Source: Nitrospirota bacterium
Lineage (GTDB): Bacteria; Nitrospirota; Thermodesulfovibrionia; Thermodesulfovibrionales; Magnetobacteriaceae
Assembly (NCBI GenBank): GCA_015233015.1
Contig: JADFYO010000006.1
Coordinates: 1 to 64,000 of the forward strand
Direction: 5' to 3'
DNA: 64,000 nt
The notes below the pieces were generated by a model, which saw only the letters and a list, made by a program, of their open reading frames with translations, was not told where the DNA came from and made no database searches. The translations under genes and the position numbers were made by a program. Below are positions 18,289 to 27,064 of this stretch, one piece after another (the stretch's first letter is position 1; every line of letters starts with the position of its first letter).

Positions 18289-21200
18289 TTACCCTTTTAC
18301 AGCCATGTGTCGGGAGCCTTTCATCAGACGTACAGATATTTTATCGAAGGCAAGGTATATAACCGGAGTTGTGTAAAGGGTCAGAACCTGGCTGAGGATA
18401 AGTCCGCCGACGATGGTTATGCCAAGCGGGCGCCTGAGTTCAGACCCGACACTGTTGCCAAGTGCAAGCGGCAGGGCGCCCAGAAGGGCCGCCATCGTTG
18501 TCATCATTATAGGACGAAATCTCAGCAGACACGCGTCATATATGGCCGCCTCGGCGGTCTTCCCATCGCGGCGCTGCCCTTCGAGCGCGAAGTCAACCAT
18601 CATAATGCCGTTTTTCTTTACTATTCCTATAAGCAGTATTATCCCTATGACCGCAATAACGTCGAGGTCCATTCTGAATAATAAAAGAGACAACACAGCC
18701 CCCACTCCCGCCGATGGAAGCGTGGAGAGGATAGTTACGGGATGAATATAGCTCTCATAAAGAATGCCAAGCACAATATATACCGTAATAAGGGCGGCCA
18801 GAATAAGCAGCGGCTCATTAGAGAGAGACGCCTTAAATGCCTGTGCAGTGCCGTAGAAACTCCCCTTAATGCTTGCAGGAAAACTCATCGCCCGCGCTGT
18901 CTCCTCTATGGCGGCAACCGCGTCGCCAAGCGACTTGCCCGGGGCCAGATTAAACGATATAGTGGCGGCCGGAAACTGCCCCTGCCGGTTGATTACCAGC
19001 GGCCCGGTCGTCTCCGATACTGCCGCTAATGAGCTTAGCGGTACCTGCCCGCCATTTGCGGCGCGAATATAGATGTCGTTTAACCCCGATACACTCTCCT
19101 TATATTTGTTACTAACCGCAATCACAACCCTGTATTGGTTTAGCTCAGTGAAAATCGTGGATATCTGCCTCTGGCCATAGGCGTCATACAGGGTGTCGTC
19201 AATCATCTGCGGCGTGATGCCAAAACGTGACGCAATATCGCGGTTTATGGACAGGAAAAGCCTCAGCCCGTCGTTTTGCCTGTCGCTGCTTACGTCTCTT
19301 AACTCAGGACGCGCTTCGAGGGCCTTTATCATAGCCGGGGCGAGTTCGTTCAGCTCATCCGCGCTTGGGTCTTCTAAGGTATATTGAAACTGTGTGCGGC
19401 TTATCCTTGAATCCACGGTGAGGTCTTGTATGGGCTGCATAAACAGGGTTATACCCTCCGCATTTTCCAGCTTCTCCAGTTTGGGCTTGATACGGCGTAT
19501 GATGTCAACGGCACTTGTCTTTCGTACGGCGAGGGGCTTTAAATTAATAAGAATACGTCCGCTGTTTAACGTGGTATTAGTGCCGTCAACGCCTATAAAC
19601 GATGAAAGGCTCTCCACCGCGAGGTCCTCTGTGATAATCTGCGCGAGTAACTGCTGGCGCCTGGCCATCTCCTTAAACGATATAGACTGCGGCGCCTCTG
19701 AAATCCCCTGTATCACGCCCGTATCCTGAATAGGGAAAAACCCCTTTGGAGTTATCATATATAAGACCACCGTCATCACCAGGGTTGAGACGGCAACTAT
19801 AATCGTCAGGGTTTTATGTCTGAAGACCAATCTGAGCGTAGTCCCATAGCCCTCGATAACCTTGTCAAAAATTCTCTGTGTGGAAAGGTATAACTTCCCC
19901 TGCCCCGAAGCTGAGGAGTGCTTGAGTATTTTGGCGCACATCATAGGCGTAAGGGTAAGAGAGACAAACGCGGAGATGACTATCGTCACTCCAAGCGTTA
20001 CGGCAAACTCCCTGAAGAGCCGCCCCACTACATCGCCCATAAAAAGAAGCGGGATAAGCACCGCGACCAGTGACACGGTAAGAGATAAAATCGTAAATCC
20101 AATCTGCTCAGACCCCTTCAGCGCCGCGGCAAGCGGAGACTCCCCCTCTTCGACATACCTTGAAATATTCTCTATCATCACTATCGCGTCGTCAACCACA
20201 AAGCCGGTCGATATTGTCAGCGCCATAAGCGTAAGATTATTCAGACTAAACCCCATAAGATACATAACCCCAAAGGTACCGGCAATTGACAACGGTACGG
20301 CGATGCCGGGAATAACGGTAGCGGGCAGATTACGCAGAAACAGAAATATAACCAGCACAACCAGCACCACGGCAAGGACAAGCTCAAACTGGACGTCGTG
20401 AATGGATTGGCGGATTGTTACGGTGCGGTCAGTCAGCACGGCAACCTTAATAGACGGCGGCAGAGAACTCTTGAGCTGCGGCATAAGTTTTGTAATCCGG
20501 TTAACGACCTCTATGACATTTGCCCCCGGCTGTCTCTGGATGTTGACAATAACCGCTGCTGATGTGTTCATCCACGCGGCCTGATTTGTGTTTTCAGCGT
20601 CGTCAACGACCTCTGAGACGTCGGTGAGATAGACCGGCGCGCCGTTTTTATAGCTCACAATAAGCTCTCGGTAATCTTTGGCCACGAAAATCTGATCATT
20701 TGCCCCTATGACGAAGGCCTGTTTCGGGCCGTCAAAGCTGCCCTTTGCCTGATTGACGTTGGCGGTGTTTATGGCGGTTCGAATGTCCTCGAGGGTCAGG
20801 CCATATGCGGCAAGCGCCGTAGGGTTAGCGTGTACCCTGACGGCGGGTTTTTGTCCGCCGCTGATGCTTACAAGCCCTACGCCCGCCAGCTGTGAGATCT
20901 TCTGAACAAACCGTGTCTCGGCGAGGTCTTCCACCTGTGGCAAGGTTAATGAGTCCGAGGTAAGGGCAAGCGTCAGCACGGGGGCGTCGGCCGGGTTTAC
21001 CTTACTGTAAACGGGAGGGTTGGGCAAATCCCTGGGCAGGAAATTAAAGGCCGCGTTTATGGCCGCCTGAACCTGTTGTTCGGCAACGTCAAGGTTTAAG
21101 TCCAACGTGAACTGAAGGGTAATAATGGAGCTGCCGCCTGAGCTGTTTGACGTCATCTGAGTAAGGCCGGGCATCTGACCAAATTGCCGCTCGAGCGGGG

Positions 21201-21393
21201 ATGTAATTGACGAGGTCATCACTTCGGGGCTTGCGCCCGGATAAAACGTTCGTATCTGGATTGTTGGATAATCTACCTGCGGGAGTGCCGACACCGGCAG
21301 CTGCTTATATGCGATTGCCCCCGCAAGCAGCACAGCTATCATGATAAGCATGGTAGCGACGGGTCTCATGATGAAAAGACGAGAGATGTTCAT
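18289..21393 (-). CDS. mdtB: RND multidrug efflux permease, first subunit (MdtB-like)
   Basis: The first of two tandem RND permeases, 1034 residues long, with the DD pair in TM4 ([19 protein letters not shown]) and the family N-terminus [19 protein letters not shown]. It overlaps the stop codon of the adaptor gene by one base (TAATG), so translation is coupled. With the adjacent paralogue it should form a heterotrimeric pump. The position directly after mdtA supports the B designation by analogy with E. coli mdtABC, though which paralogue carries protons and which carries drug cannot be told here. Confidence 0.94.
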   Translation of the reverse strand: MNISRLFIMRPVATMLIMIAVLLAGAIAYKQLPVSALPQVDYPTIQIRTFYPGASPEVMTSSITSPLERQFGQMPGLTQMTSNSSGGSSIITLQFTLDLNLDVAEQQVQAAINAAFNFLPRDLPNPPVYSKVNPADAPVLTLALTSDSLTLPQVEDLAETRFVQKISQLAGVGLVSISGGQKPAVRVHANPTALAAYGLTLEDIRTAINTANVNQAKGSFDGPKQAFVIGANDQIFVAKDYRELIVSYKNGAPVYLTDVSEVVDDAENTNQAAWMNTSAAVIVNIQRQPGANVIEVVNRITKLMPQLKSSLPPSIKVAVLTDRTVTIRQSIHDVQFELVLAVVLVVLVIFLFLRNLPATVIPGIAVPLSIAGTFGVMYLMGFSLNNLTLMALTISTGFVVDDAIVMIENISRYVEEGESPLAAALKGSEQIGFTILSLTVSLVAVLIPLLFMGDVVGRLFREFAVTLGVTIVISAFVSLTLTPMMCAKILKHSSASGQGKLYLSTQRIFDKVIEGYGTTLRLVFRHKTLTIIVAVSTLVMTVVLYMITPKGFFPIQDTGVIQGISEAPQSISFKEMARRQQLLAQIITEDLAVESLSSFIGVDGTNTTLNSGRILINLKPLAVRKTSAVDIIRRIKPKLEKLENAEGITLFMQPIQDLTVDSRISRTQFQYTLEDPSADELNELAPAMIKALEARPELRDVSSDRQNDGLRLFLSINRDIASRFGITPQMIDDTLYDAYGQRQISTIFTELNQYRVVIAVSNKYKESVSGLNDIYIRAANGGQVPLSSLAAVSETTGPLVINRQGQFPAATISFNLAPGKSLGDAVAAIEETARAMSFPASIKGSFYGTAQAFKASLSNEPLLILAALITVYIVLGILYESYIHPVTILSTLPSAGVGAVLSLLLFRMDLDVIAVIGIILLIGIVKKNGIMMVDFALEGQRRDGKTAEAAIYDACLLRFRPIMMTTMAALLGALPLALGNSVGSELRRPLGITIVGGLILSQVLTLYTTPVIYLAFDKISVRLMKGSRHMAVKG

Positions 21394-22664
21394 TACTTAA
21401 ACTTTCGTGTCGTGTTGTCTTTAACTGCTGTGGCGTTGTCCTGAGAGGGTTTTTTTATCTGTACCTTTGCGCCGTCAGTCAGTCTTTCTGCCCCGCTGAT
21501 AACGACCTGGTCACCCGCGGCAAGCCCTGTCTCTATCGAGGCAGTGTCTTTCTGCGTTTCGCCAACCTTGACAAACCGCGCGGTGGCTGTGTCGCCGGAT
21601 GTTAGCACATAGACAAACGTGCCCTTTTGAGTCTGTTGAATAGCCGTCGAAGGAATGAGGACAACGCCGCGTTTTACATCGAGAAGCAGACGGACGTTTA
21701 CGAATTGATTGGGGAAGAGTTCCGCGTCTTCGTTTTTGAATATGGCCTTAAAGCGAACAGTACCCGTGTTAACGTCTATTTGATTGTCTATTGTCAGGAG
21801 CTGCCCCGTTGCAAGTTTTCGGCTTCGCTGCCGGTCATAGGCGTCAACCTGTAGCTGCTGGCCGTTTTTCAGCTTTTCACGGACACGCGGGAGGTTATCT
21901 TCGGCTATGGGGAATATTACGGCAATTGGTTTAATCTGCGTGATAACGACTATGGGGATAGCGTCGGCGGCGTGGATAATGTTTCCCGGGTCTATTTGCC
22001 GGAGGCCCGCCCTGCCGCTTACCGGGGCGGTTATCTTTGAATAGGTTATCTGTAGTTTTGCGTTTTCTACCTGTGCCTTGTCGGCCTTTATCGATGCCTC
22101 GTATTGTTTGACCAGAGATTCCTGAGTGTCGAGCTGCTGCTTTGAGACGGAGTCCTGTTTAAACAGTGTCCGGTATCTTTCTACATCGACCAGGGCATTG
22201 TTTAGCAGTGCTACGTCCTTTGCCATCTGGCCATCGGCCTGAGCAAGCTGTATTTCATACGGCCTCGGGTCTATCAGGGCAATTATGTCTCCCTTATTTA
22301 CGAGCTGGCCTTCCTCGAACATAACCTTTACAAGTTCGCCGTCAACGCGGCTTTTTACGCTGACAGTGCTGAGGGGAACTACTGTGCCAAGCCCGTTGAG
22401 ATAGGTGCCCATATCTCCGGTTTTCGCCGCGGCGGTCTCTACGGGTGGCAGAGGGGCGGCAAAACCGGACTTCCCCGATGGTTTGTCGCCGGGCTTGCCC
22501 GACTGAGCAGCAGGTGTCTTGCCGCTTTCGGGCTTCTCTATTTCAGCCCCAAATACATAAACCGCTAAGGACACCAGAAAGACAATGGTCAACGTCAACG
22601 CAAACCAAAGTTCATGCCTGGACCACGCTGCCTTTTTATTATCTTCAGTCATAGGATTAAACAC
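21393..22664 (-). CDS. mdtA: RND periplasmic adaptor (MdtA-like membrane fusion protein)
   Basis: A periplasmic adaptor of 423 residues. An N-terminal hydrophobic segment (about 18-40) anchors or exports it, followed by a Pro/Lys-rich linker. The lipoyl/hairpin module includes [20 protein letters not shown] and [19 protein letters not shown], and the beta-barrel and membrane-proximal domains follow. It bridges the two permeases to the outer membrane channel. It is the first pump gene and lies 54 bp after the Spy-like gene, so the pump is probably on the same transcript as the sigma/anti-sigma cluster. That link is inferred from strand and spacing. Confidence 0.93.
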   Translation of the reverse strand: MFNPMTEDNKKAAWSRHELWFALTLTIVFLVSLAVYVFGAEIEKPESGKTPAAQSGKPGDKPSGKSGFAAPLPPVETAAAKTGDMGTYLNGLGTVVPLSTVSVKSRVDGELVKVMFEEGQLVNKGDIIALIDPRPYEIQLAQADGQMAKDVALLNNALVDVERYRTLFKQDSVSKQQLDTQESLVKQYEASIKADKAQVENAKLQITYSKITAPVSGRAGLRQIDPGNIIHAADAIPIVVITQIKPIAVIFPIAEDNLPRVREKLKNGQQLQVDAYDRQRSRKLATGQLLTIDNQIDVNTGTVRFKAIFKNEDAELFPNQFVNVRLLLDVKRGVVLIPSTAIQQTQKGTFVYVLTSGDTATARFVKVGETQKDTASIETGLAAGDQVVISGAERLTDGAKVQIKKPSQDNATAVKDNTTRKFK

Positions 22665-22718
22665 GGATTATAAATAATACCTGTTTGGCGTTCATTTGTC
22701 AACCGAAACCTTCGCATT

Positions 22719-23243
22719 TTAGTCTTCTTTGCTTTCATTGTCGAGGGTTCTCCTCTTTTCGGCCACAATTTTCCTTATGGTTCTTTGAAAATCTATGCTG
22801 AACAGGATTAACTTAGCTTGCTGGTCAACGCTTAAAACAGCTTTCAGATCATCTATCTGCGCCTGCTTGAGCGCGATAAGCTCTGTTCTGGTTTGAGCTA
22901 TCTTGTCAATAATGGCTTTTTTGGCCGTGTCGTCTTTTTTGTCATCGACCGCCTTTTTAAGATTTTTGATGTCATCCCTCATAGAGTGCATCAACTCATG
23001 CGCCTTACTATCGTGTTTATCGATGATTGAAAATACCTTATCGGCTAATTCTTTGTTTAGGGCAAGAGTCTCAACGAGCCTTTTCTTTTTCAGCGCCTGT
23101 ATCTTTTGGCGCATCGCTGCCATCTCTTTCGCTTTTACATTATCCTTTACATTCTCAGGGGGGTTGGCCTGAACCAGGGTAAAACAACCCAGCATGACCA
23201 CTGCCGCGGCCAAAATAAACACCGCCACTGCCGATTTTTTCAT
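22719..23243 (-). CDS. Spy/CpxP-like periplasmic protein
   Basis: An exported all-helical protein (about 174 residues from 23243). The signal peptide ends near LVQA before NPPEN. The mature part is rich in Lys, Asp and Gln, with LTxxQ-like repeats (AVLSVDQQAKLILFSIDFQR) as in the Spy/CpxP/ZraP family of periplasmic chaperones and stress sensors. The start at 23243 has a GGAGG site. An ATG at 23267 overlaps the anti-sigma stop (ATGA) and would add eight residues, so coupled translation from there is possible. Its place between an anti-sigma factor and an RND pump fits an envelope stress regulon. Confidence 0.8.
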   Translation of the reverse strand: MKKSAVAVFILAAAVVMLGCFTLVQANPPENVKDNVKAKEMAAMRQKIQALKKKRLVETLALNKELADKVFSIIDKHDSKAHELMHSMRDDIKNLKKAVDDKKDDTAKKAIIDKIAQTRTELIALKQAQIDDLKAVLSVDQQAKLILFSIDFQRTIRKIVAEKRRTLDNESKED

Positions 23244-23263
23244 AGTAAATCCTCCATCGCTAT

Positions 23264-23746
23264 TCATAGCATCGCTGTCAGGTCATCACCGCTGTCATCG
23301 GCTGCGAGGCCGTCGCCGTACTCCTCTTCTTCTAATAAAGAGTACATAGCCTCGTCTGAAGCCGCGGCGTCCATCGTTATATTATTCTGCATCGCATATT
23401 GTATATGTCCTGAGTGGAAAATGCCAAAACTAAGTATAAATATTATCAGACACAGCGACACTGCGGCGGCAATCGGAACAGGCCTGAATAAATACTTCCA
23501 CAGGTTAAACCTGTTCGCGACGCTTACACTTGCCGTATCGAGAACGGCCTTCGTAAGATTGTTATAGTAGCTGACGCCGGGGTCAGGCGCCTCGATTTTT
23601 AGCAGTTCCCCTGCGATATAGAATTCATCGGCGCACTCATCACAGCACGACAGGTGGTCTTTAACCAGCGCTGACGCATCCTTCGTAAGCGTACCGTGAA
23701 GGTAGCCGTGGAGCATATCTTTTATTTCATCGTGTCCTGATTTCAT
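23264..23746 (-). CDS. membrane anti-sigma factor with zinc-finger (ZAS/zf-HC2) domain
   Basis: A 160-residue protein starting at 23746 (ATGA overlap with the preceding gene). The N-terminal domain has the zinc-binding H31-x3-C35-x2-C38 pattern of ZAS anti-sigma factors. A single membrane helix (about 88-112, PIAAAVSLCLIIFILSFGIF) is followed by an acidic C-terminal tail (SLLEEEEYGDG and DDSGDD). It would hold the ECF sigma factor at 24087-24650 at the membrane until envelope stress. The first 43 residues are nearly a copy of the first 43 residues of the hybrid gene next to it. Confidence 0.85.
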   Translation of the reverse strand: MKSGHDEIKDMLHGYLHGTLTKDASALVKDHLSCCDECADEFYIAGELLKIEAPDPGVSYYNNLTKAVLDTASVSVANRFNLWKYLFRPVPIAAAVSLCLIIFILSFGIFHSGHIQYAMQNNITMDAAASDEAMYSLLEEEEYGDGLAADDSGDDLTAML

Positions 23747-24090
23747 AAATCTATCCCCTGAGTGCTGGCAATACAAGGCATACCGGCACTGAGTTTTTTA
23801 ATAGCGCTGTGGTAATTGGCTTTGACCGCCCCTTCGGAACACCCCATCACGGCCGCTGTTTCAGACATGCTTAAACCCTTGTAAACCGTCAGTACCACAC
23901 TAAGGTGCAGATGCGGCGGCAAGCCGGCAAGCAAACTTTTCAGATGCCGCTCGTGCTTCCTGTCGTAATCTTCGGCACATTCATCACAGCGCAACAGGTG
24001 GTCTTCAACCATCGCCGCCGCATCCTTCGTAAGCGTACCGCGAAGGTAGCCGTGGAGCCGCTTTTTAATCTCATCGTGTTCTGATTTCAT
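23743..24090 (-). CDS. hybrid protein: anti-sigma zinc finger fused to sigma region 4
   Basis: A 115-residue protein with two parts that belong to opposing partners. Residues 1-43 are a ZAS zinc finger (H31, C35, C38) almost identical to the anti-sigma factor that follows. Residues 48-107 are an ECF sigma-4 domain (LLAGLPPHLHLSVVLTVYKG, then a helix-turn-helix ending SEGAVKANYHSAIKKL), matching the C-terminus of the upstream sigma factor. It overlaps both neighbours by 4 bp (ATGA), so all three are coupled. It looks like the product of a roughly 344-bp tandem duplication across the sigma/anti-sigma junction. The motifs are intact and there is no frameshift, so it may be a working decoy or promoter-binding modulator; a non-functional relic is the alternative. 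Confidence 0.85.
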   Translation of the reverse strand: MKSEHDEIKKRLHGYLRGTLTKDAAAMVEDHLLRCDECAEDYDRKHERHLKSLLAGLPPHLHLSVVLTVYKGLSMSETAAVMGCSEGAVKANYHSAIKKLSAGMPCIASTQGIDL

Positions 24091-24650
24091 AAATCTTTTC
24101 CCTGCATATCGGCAGGCATGGCGGTTTTGAGTTTATTAATAGCCAGGTGATAATGGGATTTGACAGCGCCTTCGGAACACTCCATGACAGCCGCTGTCTC
24201 AGCCAAACTCAAACCCCTGTAAACCCTTAGAATAACGCTGAGGCGCTGTCTCGGCGGCAGGCCGGCAAGCAGCCCCTTCAGACGCCTCGCCCGCTCCTTT
24301 TCTATCAGACACACATCGGCGCCTCGTTCCCCGGATTGAATTGTTTCGCACAATTCCACGGTTTTATAAGCGTTTCCACGCGTATGATTAAGGGCGGCGT
24401 TAACCGTTATCCTGTAAAGCCAGGTCTTAAAGGCCGACTTTCTCTTAAAATTCCTAAGCTCTGACACAGCGCTGATAAGGGCCTTCTGTGTTATATCCTT
24501 GGCCTCCTCCATATCGCCGGCTACCCGGTATGCAGTCAAGTATACCTCCTTTCGATATTTTACGATAAGCTCCTCAATAGCAGATTCATTGCCGCCGTCA
24601 AGATAAGCGTCAATTAACCTGTTATCTTCTGACCTGCTGTCCTCATCCAT
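24087..24650 (-). CDS. ECF-family RNA polymerase sigma factor
   Basis: A 187-residue ECF (RpoE-like) sigma factor with region 2 at about 22-90 (DMEEAKDITQKAL, FKTWLYRITVN) and region 4 at about 120-175 (LPPRQRLSVILRVYRGLSL, then the recognition helix around SEGAVKSHYHLAINKL). It heads the cluster sigma/hybrid/anti-sigma/Spy/mdtABC/outer membrane factor on one strand. It most likely directs an envelope stress response that includes its own operon. I could not find a convincing GAAC-type ECF -35 box upstream, so autoregulation is not shown. Confidence 0.93.
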   Translation of the reverse strand: MDEDSRSEDNRLIDAYLDGGNESAIEELIVKYRKEVYLTAYRVAGDMEEAKDITQKALISAVSELRNFKRKSAFKTWLYRITVNAALNHTRGNAYKTVELCETIQSGERGADVCLIEKERARRLKGLLAGLPPRQRLSVILRVYRGLSLAETAAVMECSEGAVKSHYHLAINKLKTAMPADMQGKDL

Positions 24651-24719
24651 CTGAGTTATATTCTACCAGCATCATAACTATTAAGACACAAATAACTGCG
24701 AAAAGGTTTAATGTGCGGG

Positions 24720-24737
24720 GGTATTAAAACTAATACC
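24720..24737. promoter_or_regulatory. operator-like inverted repeat upstream of the sigma factor gene
   Basis: GGTATTA at 24720-24726 and TAATACC at 24731-24737 are perfect 7-bp inverted arms around AAAC. They lie 70-87 bp upstream of the sigma factor start. This could be a regulator binding site or a small RNA hairpin in the leader. No matching site is seen elsewhere in the window. Confidence 0.4.
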
Positions 24738-24748
24738 AGATAATAGCC

Positions 24749-24860
24749 TAAGGATTAAAGACGAAGGGGGATAATCCCCCTTCACCCCTGTTTTCGCCAA
24801 CGTTTTATCCATCGTATTGCGGCTGCCGCCCGTTGGCGGCTTCAGTACTCAGGCTAAGGG
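24749..24860. repeat. 112-bp dispersed element with 21-bp palindrome, copy 1
   Basis: This element recurs at 35604-35715 with the same length and orientation. The first 45 bp are identical between copies and the rest is diverged but alignable. It contains a perfect palindromic hairpin at 24763-24783 (GAAGGGGGAT/ATCCCCCTTC with one central base) and a second hairpin at 24825-24840 (GCCGCC-CGTT-GGCGGC). Both copies sit just past the 3' end of a gene, so a bidirectional terminator-like or REP-like role is possible. Confidence 0.75.
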
Positions 24861-24862
24861 CT

Positions 24863-24894
24863 ATTATGACACAGTCTGTATGCAGGAATGACAA
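24863..24894. repeat. 32-bp dispersed repeat, copy 2
   Basis: Second copy of the sequence at 13469-13500 (ATTATGACACAGTCTG ... GGAATGACAA, three differences). It follows the 112-bp element by 2 bp and ends 13 bp before the stop codon of the TIGR02757 gene. Confidence 0.6.
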
Positions 24895-24907
24895 ACTTGA
24901 AATCTAC

Positions 24908-25744
24908 TCAGCCTGCGTATATGGCGCAGGTCTTACAGGCATCCTCATTGCGCGCCGCCCCGCACGCCCCTGATATGCCGTGGTGGCAGAGGGCGAAGTC
25001 GTATTTAAGCGGGTCATCGGGGTCGAGGCGTTTTAAGGCTTGGGTTATCTCTGCGGCCGTCTTCCAGTCGTTACTCTTTCTGTGTGTCAGGCCGAGGCAG
25101 CGTGCTATTCTTGCAATGTGCGTATCGAGGGGAATGATGAGGGAGTTTTTGGGGATTTCCGGCCATATGCCAAAATCAATATCGGCGTCTCTTACCATCC
25201 AGCGCAGAAACATATTAAACCGCTTACAGGCGCTGCCCTTAAACGGCGATGGAAAGAGCTGAAGCAGTCCCGGCGGTCTGACGTTACTGCCATATACCGC
25301 GGTCATGTCTATCGAGAGCATATATTCGGCAACACCCCCAAGCATATCATATATTGAGCCGTTATACTTTTGCACGAAGGCATTTTTAATTGACCCCTTC
25401 GCGGTTGCCGCCCGATGCAGTATATAAATAAAGGCGGTTATGTCCTCATTCTTATTAAACCTGTACGAAATTCCCGAAAAGAGGCCCGCATGGCGTTTTA
25501 TATCAAACTCCAGCAGGAAATCTGCCGGAGACGCCCCCATCTTTGATAATATCCTGCCTGTTACCGGCTTAAACAGCTCAACTTTCCCGTAGGCAAACGA
25601 GGCCGCTATGAGGCTGACCGCTTCGATATCCTGCGGGTTGCTATAGCGGTGAGGGAATTCTATAGGGTCATTTTTTACCCTTTCTGTGAAATCGAAGGAT
25701 GAATAAAACCCGTCAAGTAGTGTCTTAATGCTTGCCGCCGCCAT
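24908..25744 (-). CDS. TIGR02757 (DUF2400) family protein
   Basis: A 278-residue protein of the TIGR02757 family, whose function is not established. The central part contains LIIPLDTHIARIARCLGL, which resembles the helix-hairpin-helix/Asp region of HhH-GPD DNA glycosylases. The C-terminus has clustered cysteines (SGACG, DACKTCAIY) like an Fe-S or metal site. The start overlaps the end of ruvC by 20 bp. Association with ruvC is suggestive of a DNA repair role, but this is inference only. Confidence 0.85.
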   Translation of the reverse strand: MAAASIKTLLDGFYSSFDFTERVKNDPIEFPHRYSNPQDIEAVSLIAASFAYGKVELFKPVTGRILSKMGASPADFLLEFDIKRHAGLFSGISYRFNKNEDITAFIYILHRAATAKGSIKNAFVQKYNGSIYDMLGGVAEYMLSIDMTAVYGSNVRPPGLLQLFPSPFKGSACKRFNMFLRWMVRDADIDFGIWPEIPKNSLIIPLDTHIARIARCLGLTHRKSNDWKTAAEITQALKRLDPDDPLKYDFALCHHGISGACGAARNEDACKTCAIYAG

Positions 25745-26225
25745 ACAGTATGCCCTCCATGTTCAGGTGCGTAAGGGCAAGGGCGAGGGCGTCGGAGCTG
25801 TCCGGTGACAGCGCTACGTCAATATTCAGAATTGCCTTTATCATGGCCATGACCTGTGATTTCTCTGCCCTGCCGTAACCGGTTAACGCCTTTTTTACCT
25901 CAAGCGGACTATATTCAAACACGGGGATGCCACCTACCGATGCCGAAAGCAGCGCCACGCCCCGCGCGTGTCCGAGGCTGAGGGCGGCCTTTATGTTGCT
26001 TGCAAAGAATATCTTCTCTACGACGGCCTCATCGGGGTTATACGTCTCGATAGCTTTTCTCAGCCCCTCATATATGCGCCTTAATCTCTCCGGAAGCGGC
26101 TGCCCCTTGGGGACGGTTATCTCGCCTGACGCCACATAGGAAATCGATTTGCCCTCTTTTCTCAGCACGCCATAGCCGCAGACAATGCTGCCCGGGTCGA
26201 TGCCGATTGCCGTTTTCAGAGACAT
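25725..26225 (-). CDS. ruvC: crossover junction endodeoxyribonuclease RuvC
   Basis: A Holliday junction resolvase of 166 residues. Acidic catalytic residues are visible: D in IGIDPGS near the N-terminus, E in AVVEKIFFA, and D residues in SPDSSDALALALTH near the C-terminus. The length is normal. No ruvA or ruvB is present in this window. It overlaps the TIGR02757 gene downstream and is 8 bp after the gmhA-like gene, so the three are likely co-transcribed. Confidence 0.95.
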   Translation of the reverse strand: MSLKTAIGIDPGSIVCGYGVLRKEGKSISYVASGEITVPKGQPLPERLRRIYEGLRKAIETYNPDEAVVEKIFFASNIKAALSLGHARGVALLSASVGGIPVFEYSPLEVKKALTGYGRAEKSQVMAMIKAILNIDVALSPDSSDALALALTHLNMEGILYGGGKH

Positions 26226-26233
26226 GCCAGCAT

Positions 26234-26848
26234 CTATGGCGGTGTTGCGGCTGCGGTATGTTTTGTCTTCTTTGCGGGAAACTCAAACAGCAGAGATTCG
26301 ACAAGCTCGCATATCACATGCCCAATCGTAATATGCGTCTCCTGAATGCGCGCGGCGTCTTCTGACGGCACAACAAAAGCCATTGTGGATTTCTCAGCGA
26401 ATTTCAGCCCCTTAGCCCCTGTGAAGGCAATAACCGTGAGTTTCTTTTTCTTAGCCGCGTCAACGGCCTTTAACACATTTTTTGAGCCGCCGCTCGTGCT
26501 TATGGCGATGATAACGTCTCCGGTGTGGGCGATGCTCTTTAGCTGACGTGCGAACACATCCGAGTAGTCGTAGTCGTTGGCAATCGAGGTCATCACGGCC
26601 ATATCTGTGTTGAGGGCGATGGCGGGGAGGCCGGGGCGTTCGCGTTTAAATCTGTTAATGAATTCGGCGGCGATGTGAGATGCGTCGCTGGAGGAGCCGC
26701 CATTTCCAAAGAGCAGGAGTTTTTTGCCTTTGCTGAATGCGTCGGCAATAATCTTTGCCGCTTCGGCGACTTTGTCAGCGTTTTCGTTAAAAAACTTTTC
26801 CTTTACTTCGATACTCTCTCTGACTATCTTTAAAATTGTCTCTTTCAT
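26234..26848 (-). CDS. gmhA: sedoheptulose-7-phosphate isomerase (GmhA-like SIS protein)
   Basis: A 204-residue SIS-domain isomerase that converts sedoheptulose 7-phosphate to D-glycero-D-manno-heptose 7-phosphate, the first step of ADP-heptose synthesis for LPS cores. Visible motifs are LLFGNGGSSSDASHIAAEF, the phosphate loop AISTSGGSKN, and the C-terminal AARIQETHITIGHVICELVE with metal/active-site residues. DiaA-type SIS proteins are related, but the WaaF-GmhB fusion at 35733-37292 supports the heptose role. It ends with a short Thr/Ala/Pro tail. Confidence 0.88.
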   Translation of the reverse strand: MKETILKIVRESIEVKEKFFNENADKVAEAAKIIADAFSKGKKLLLFGNGGSSSDASHIAAEFINRFKRERPGLPAIALNTDMAVMTSIANDYDYSDVFARQLKSIAHTGDVIIAISTSGGSKNVLKAVDAAKKKKLTVIAFTGAKGLKFAEKSTMAFVVPSEDAARIQETHITIGHVICELVESLLFEFPAKKTKHTAAATPP

Positions 26849-26878
26849 ATATGTTTACCCCTTAATTTTCAACTGGTG

Positions 26879-27064
26879 TTAGTATTTTCTCAAATGGCTG
26901 GTGTCTTCGCTGTACGGGTAAAGCTCATCTGAAGGTCTCTGCGGCGGCGCCTCTCTCTTTTCGGTAGTACCGGTCTCTTTGAGCGTAGGCGGCCCTTTGT
27001 GGCCGCATGATGCTACGACGAACGTCAACAGCGCAGCTACCACAATTGCCAGAATTTTCGCCAT
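26879..27064 (-). CDS. small lipoprotein, LptM/YifL-like
   Basis: A 61-residue lipoprotein. The signal peptide ends at a lipobox-like VVASC, and the mature part begins CGHKGPPTL, matching the CGxKGPL motif of YifL, recently named LptM, which helps LptD assembly in E. coli. The rest is charged and Pro-rich. It overlaps the argH stop by 28 bp. Small lipoproteins of this kind commonly lie between argH and lysA/dapF, although lysA and dapF are absent here. Confidence 0.75.
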   Translation of the reverse strand: MAKILAIVVAALLTFVVASCGHKGPPTLKETGTTEKREAPPQRPSDELYPYSEDTSHLRKY

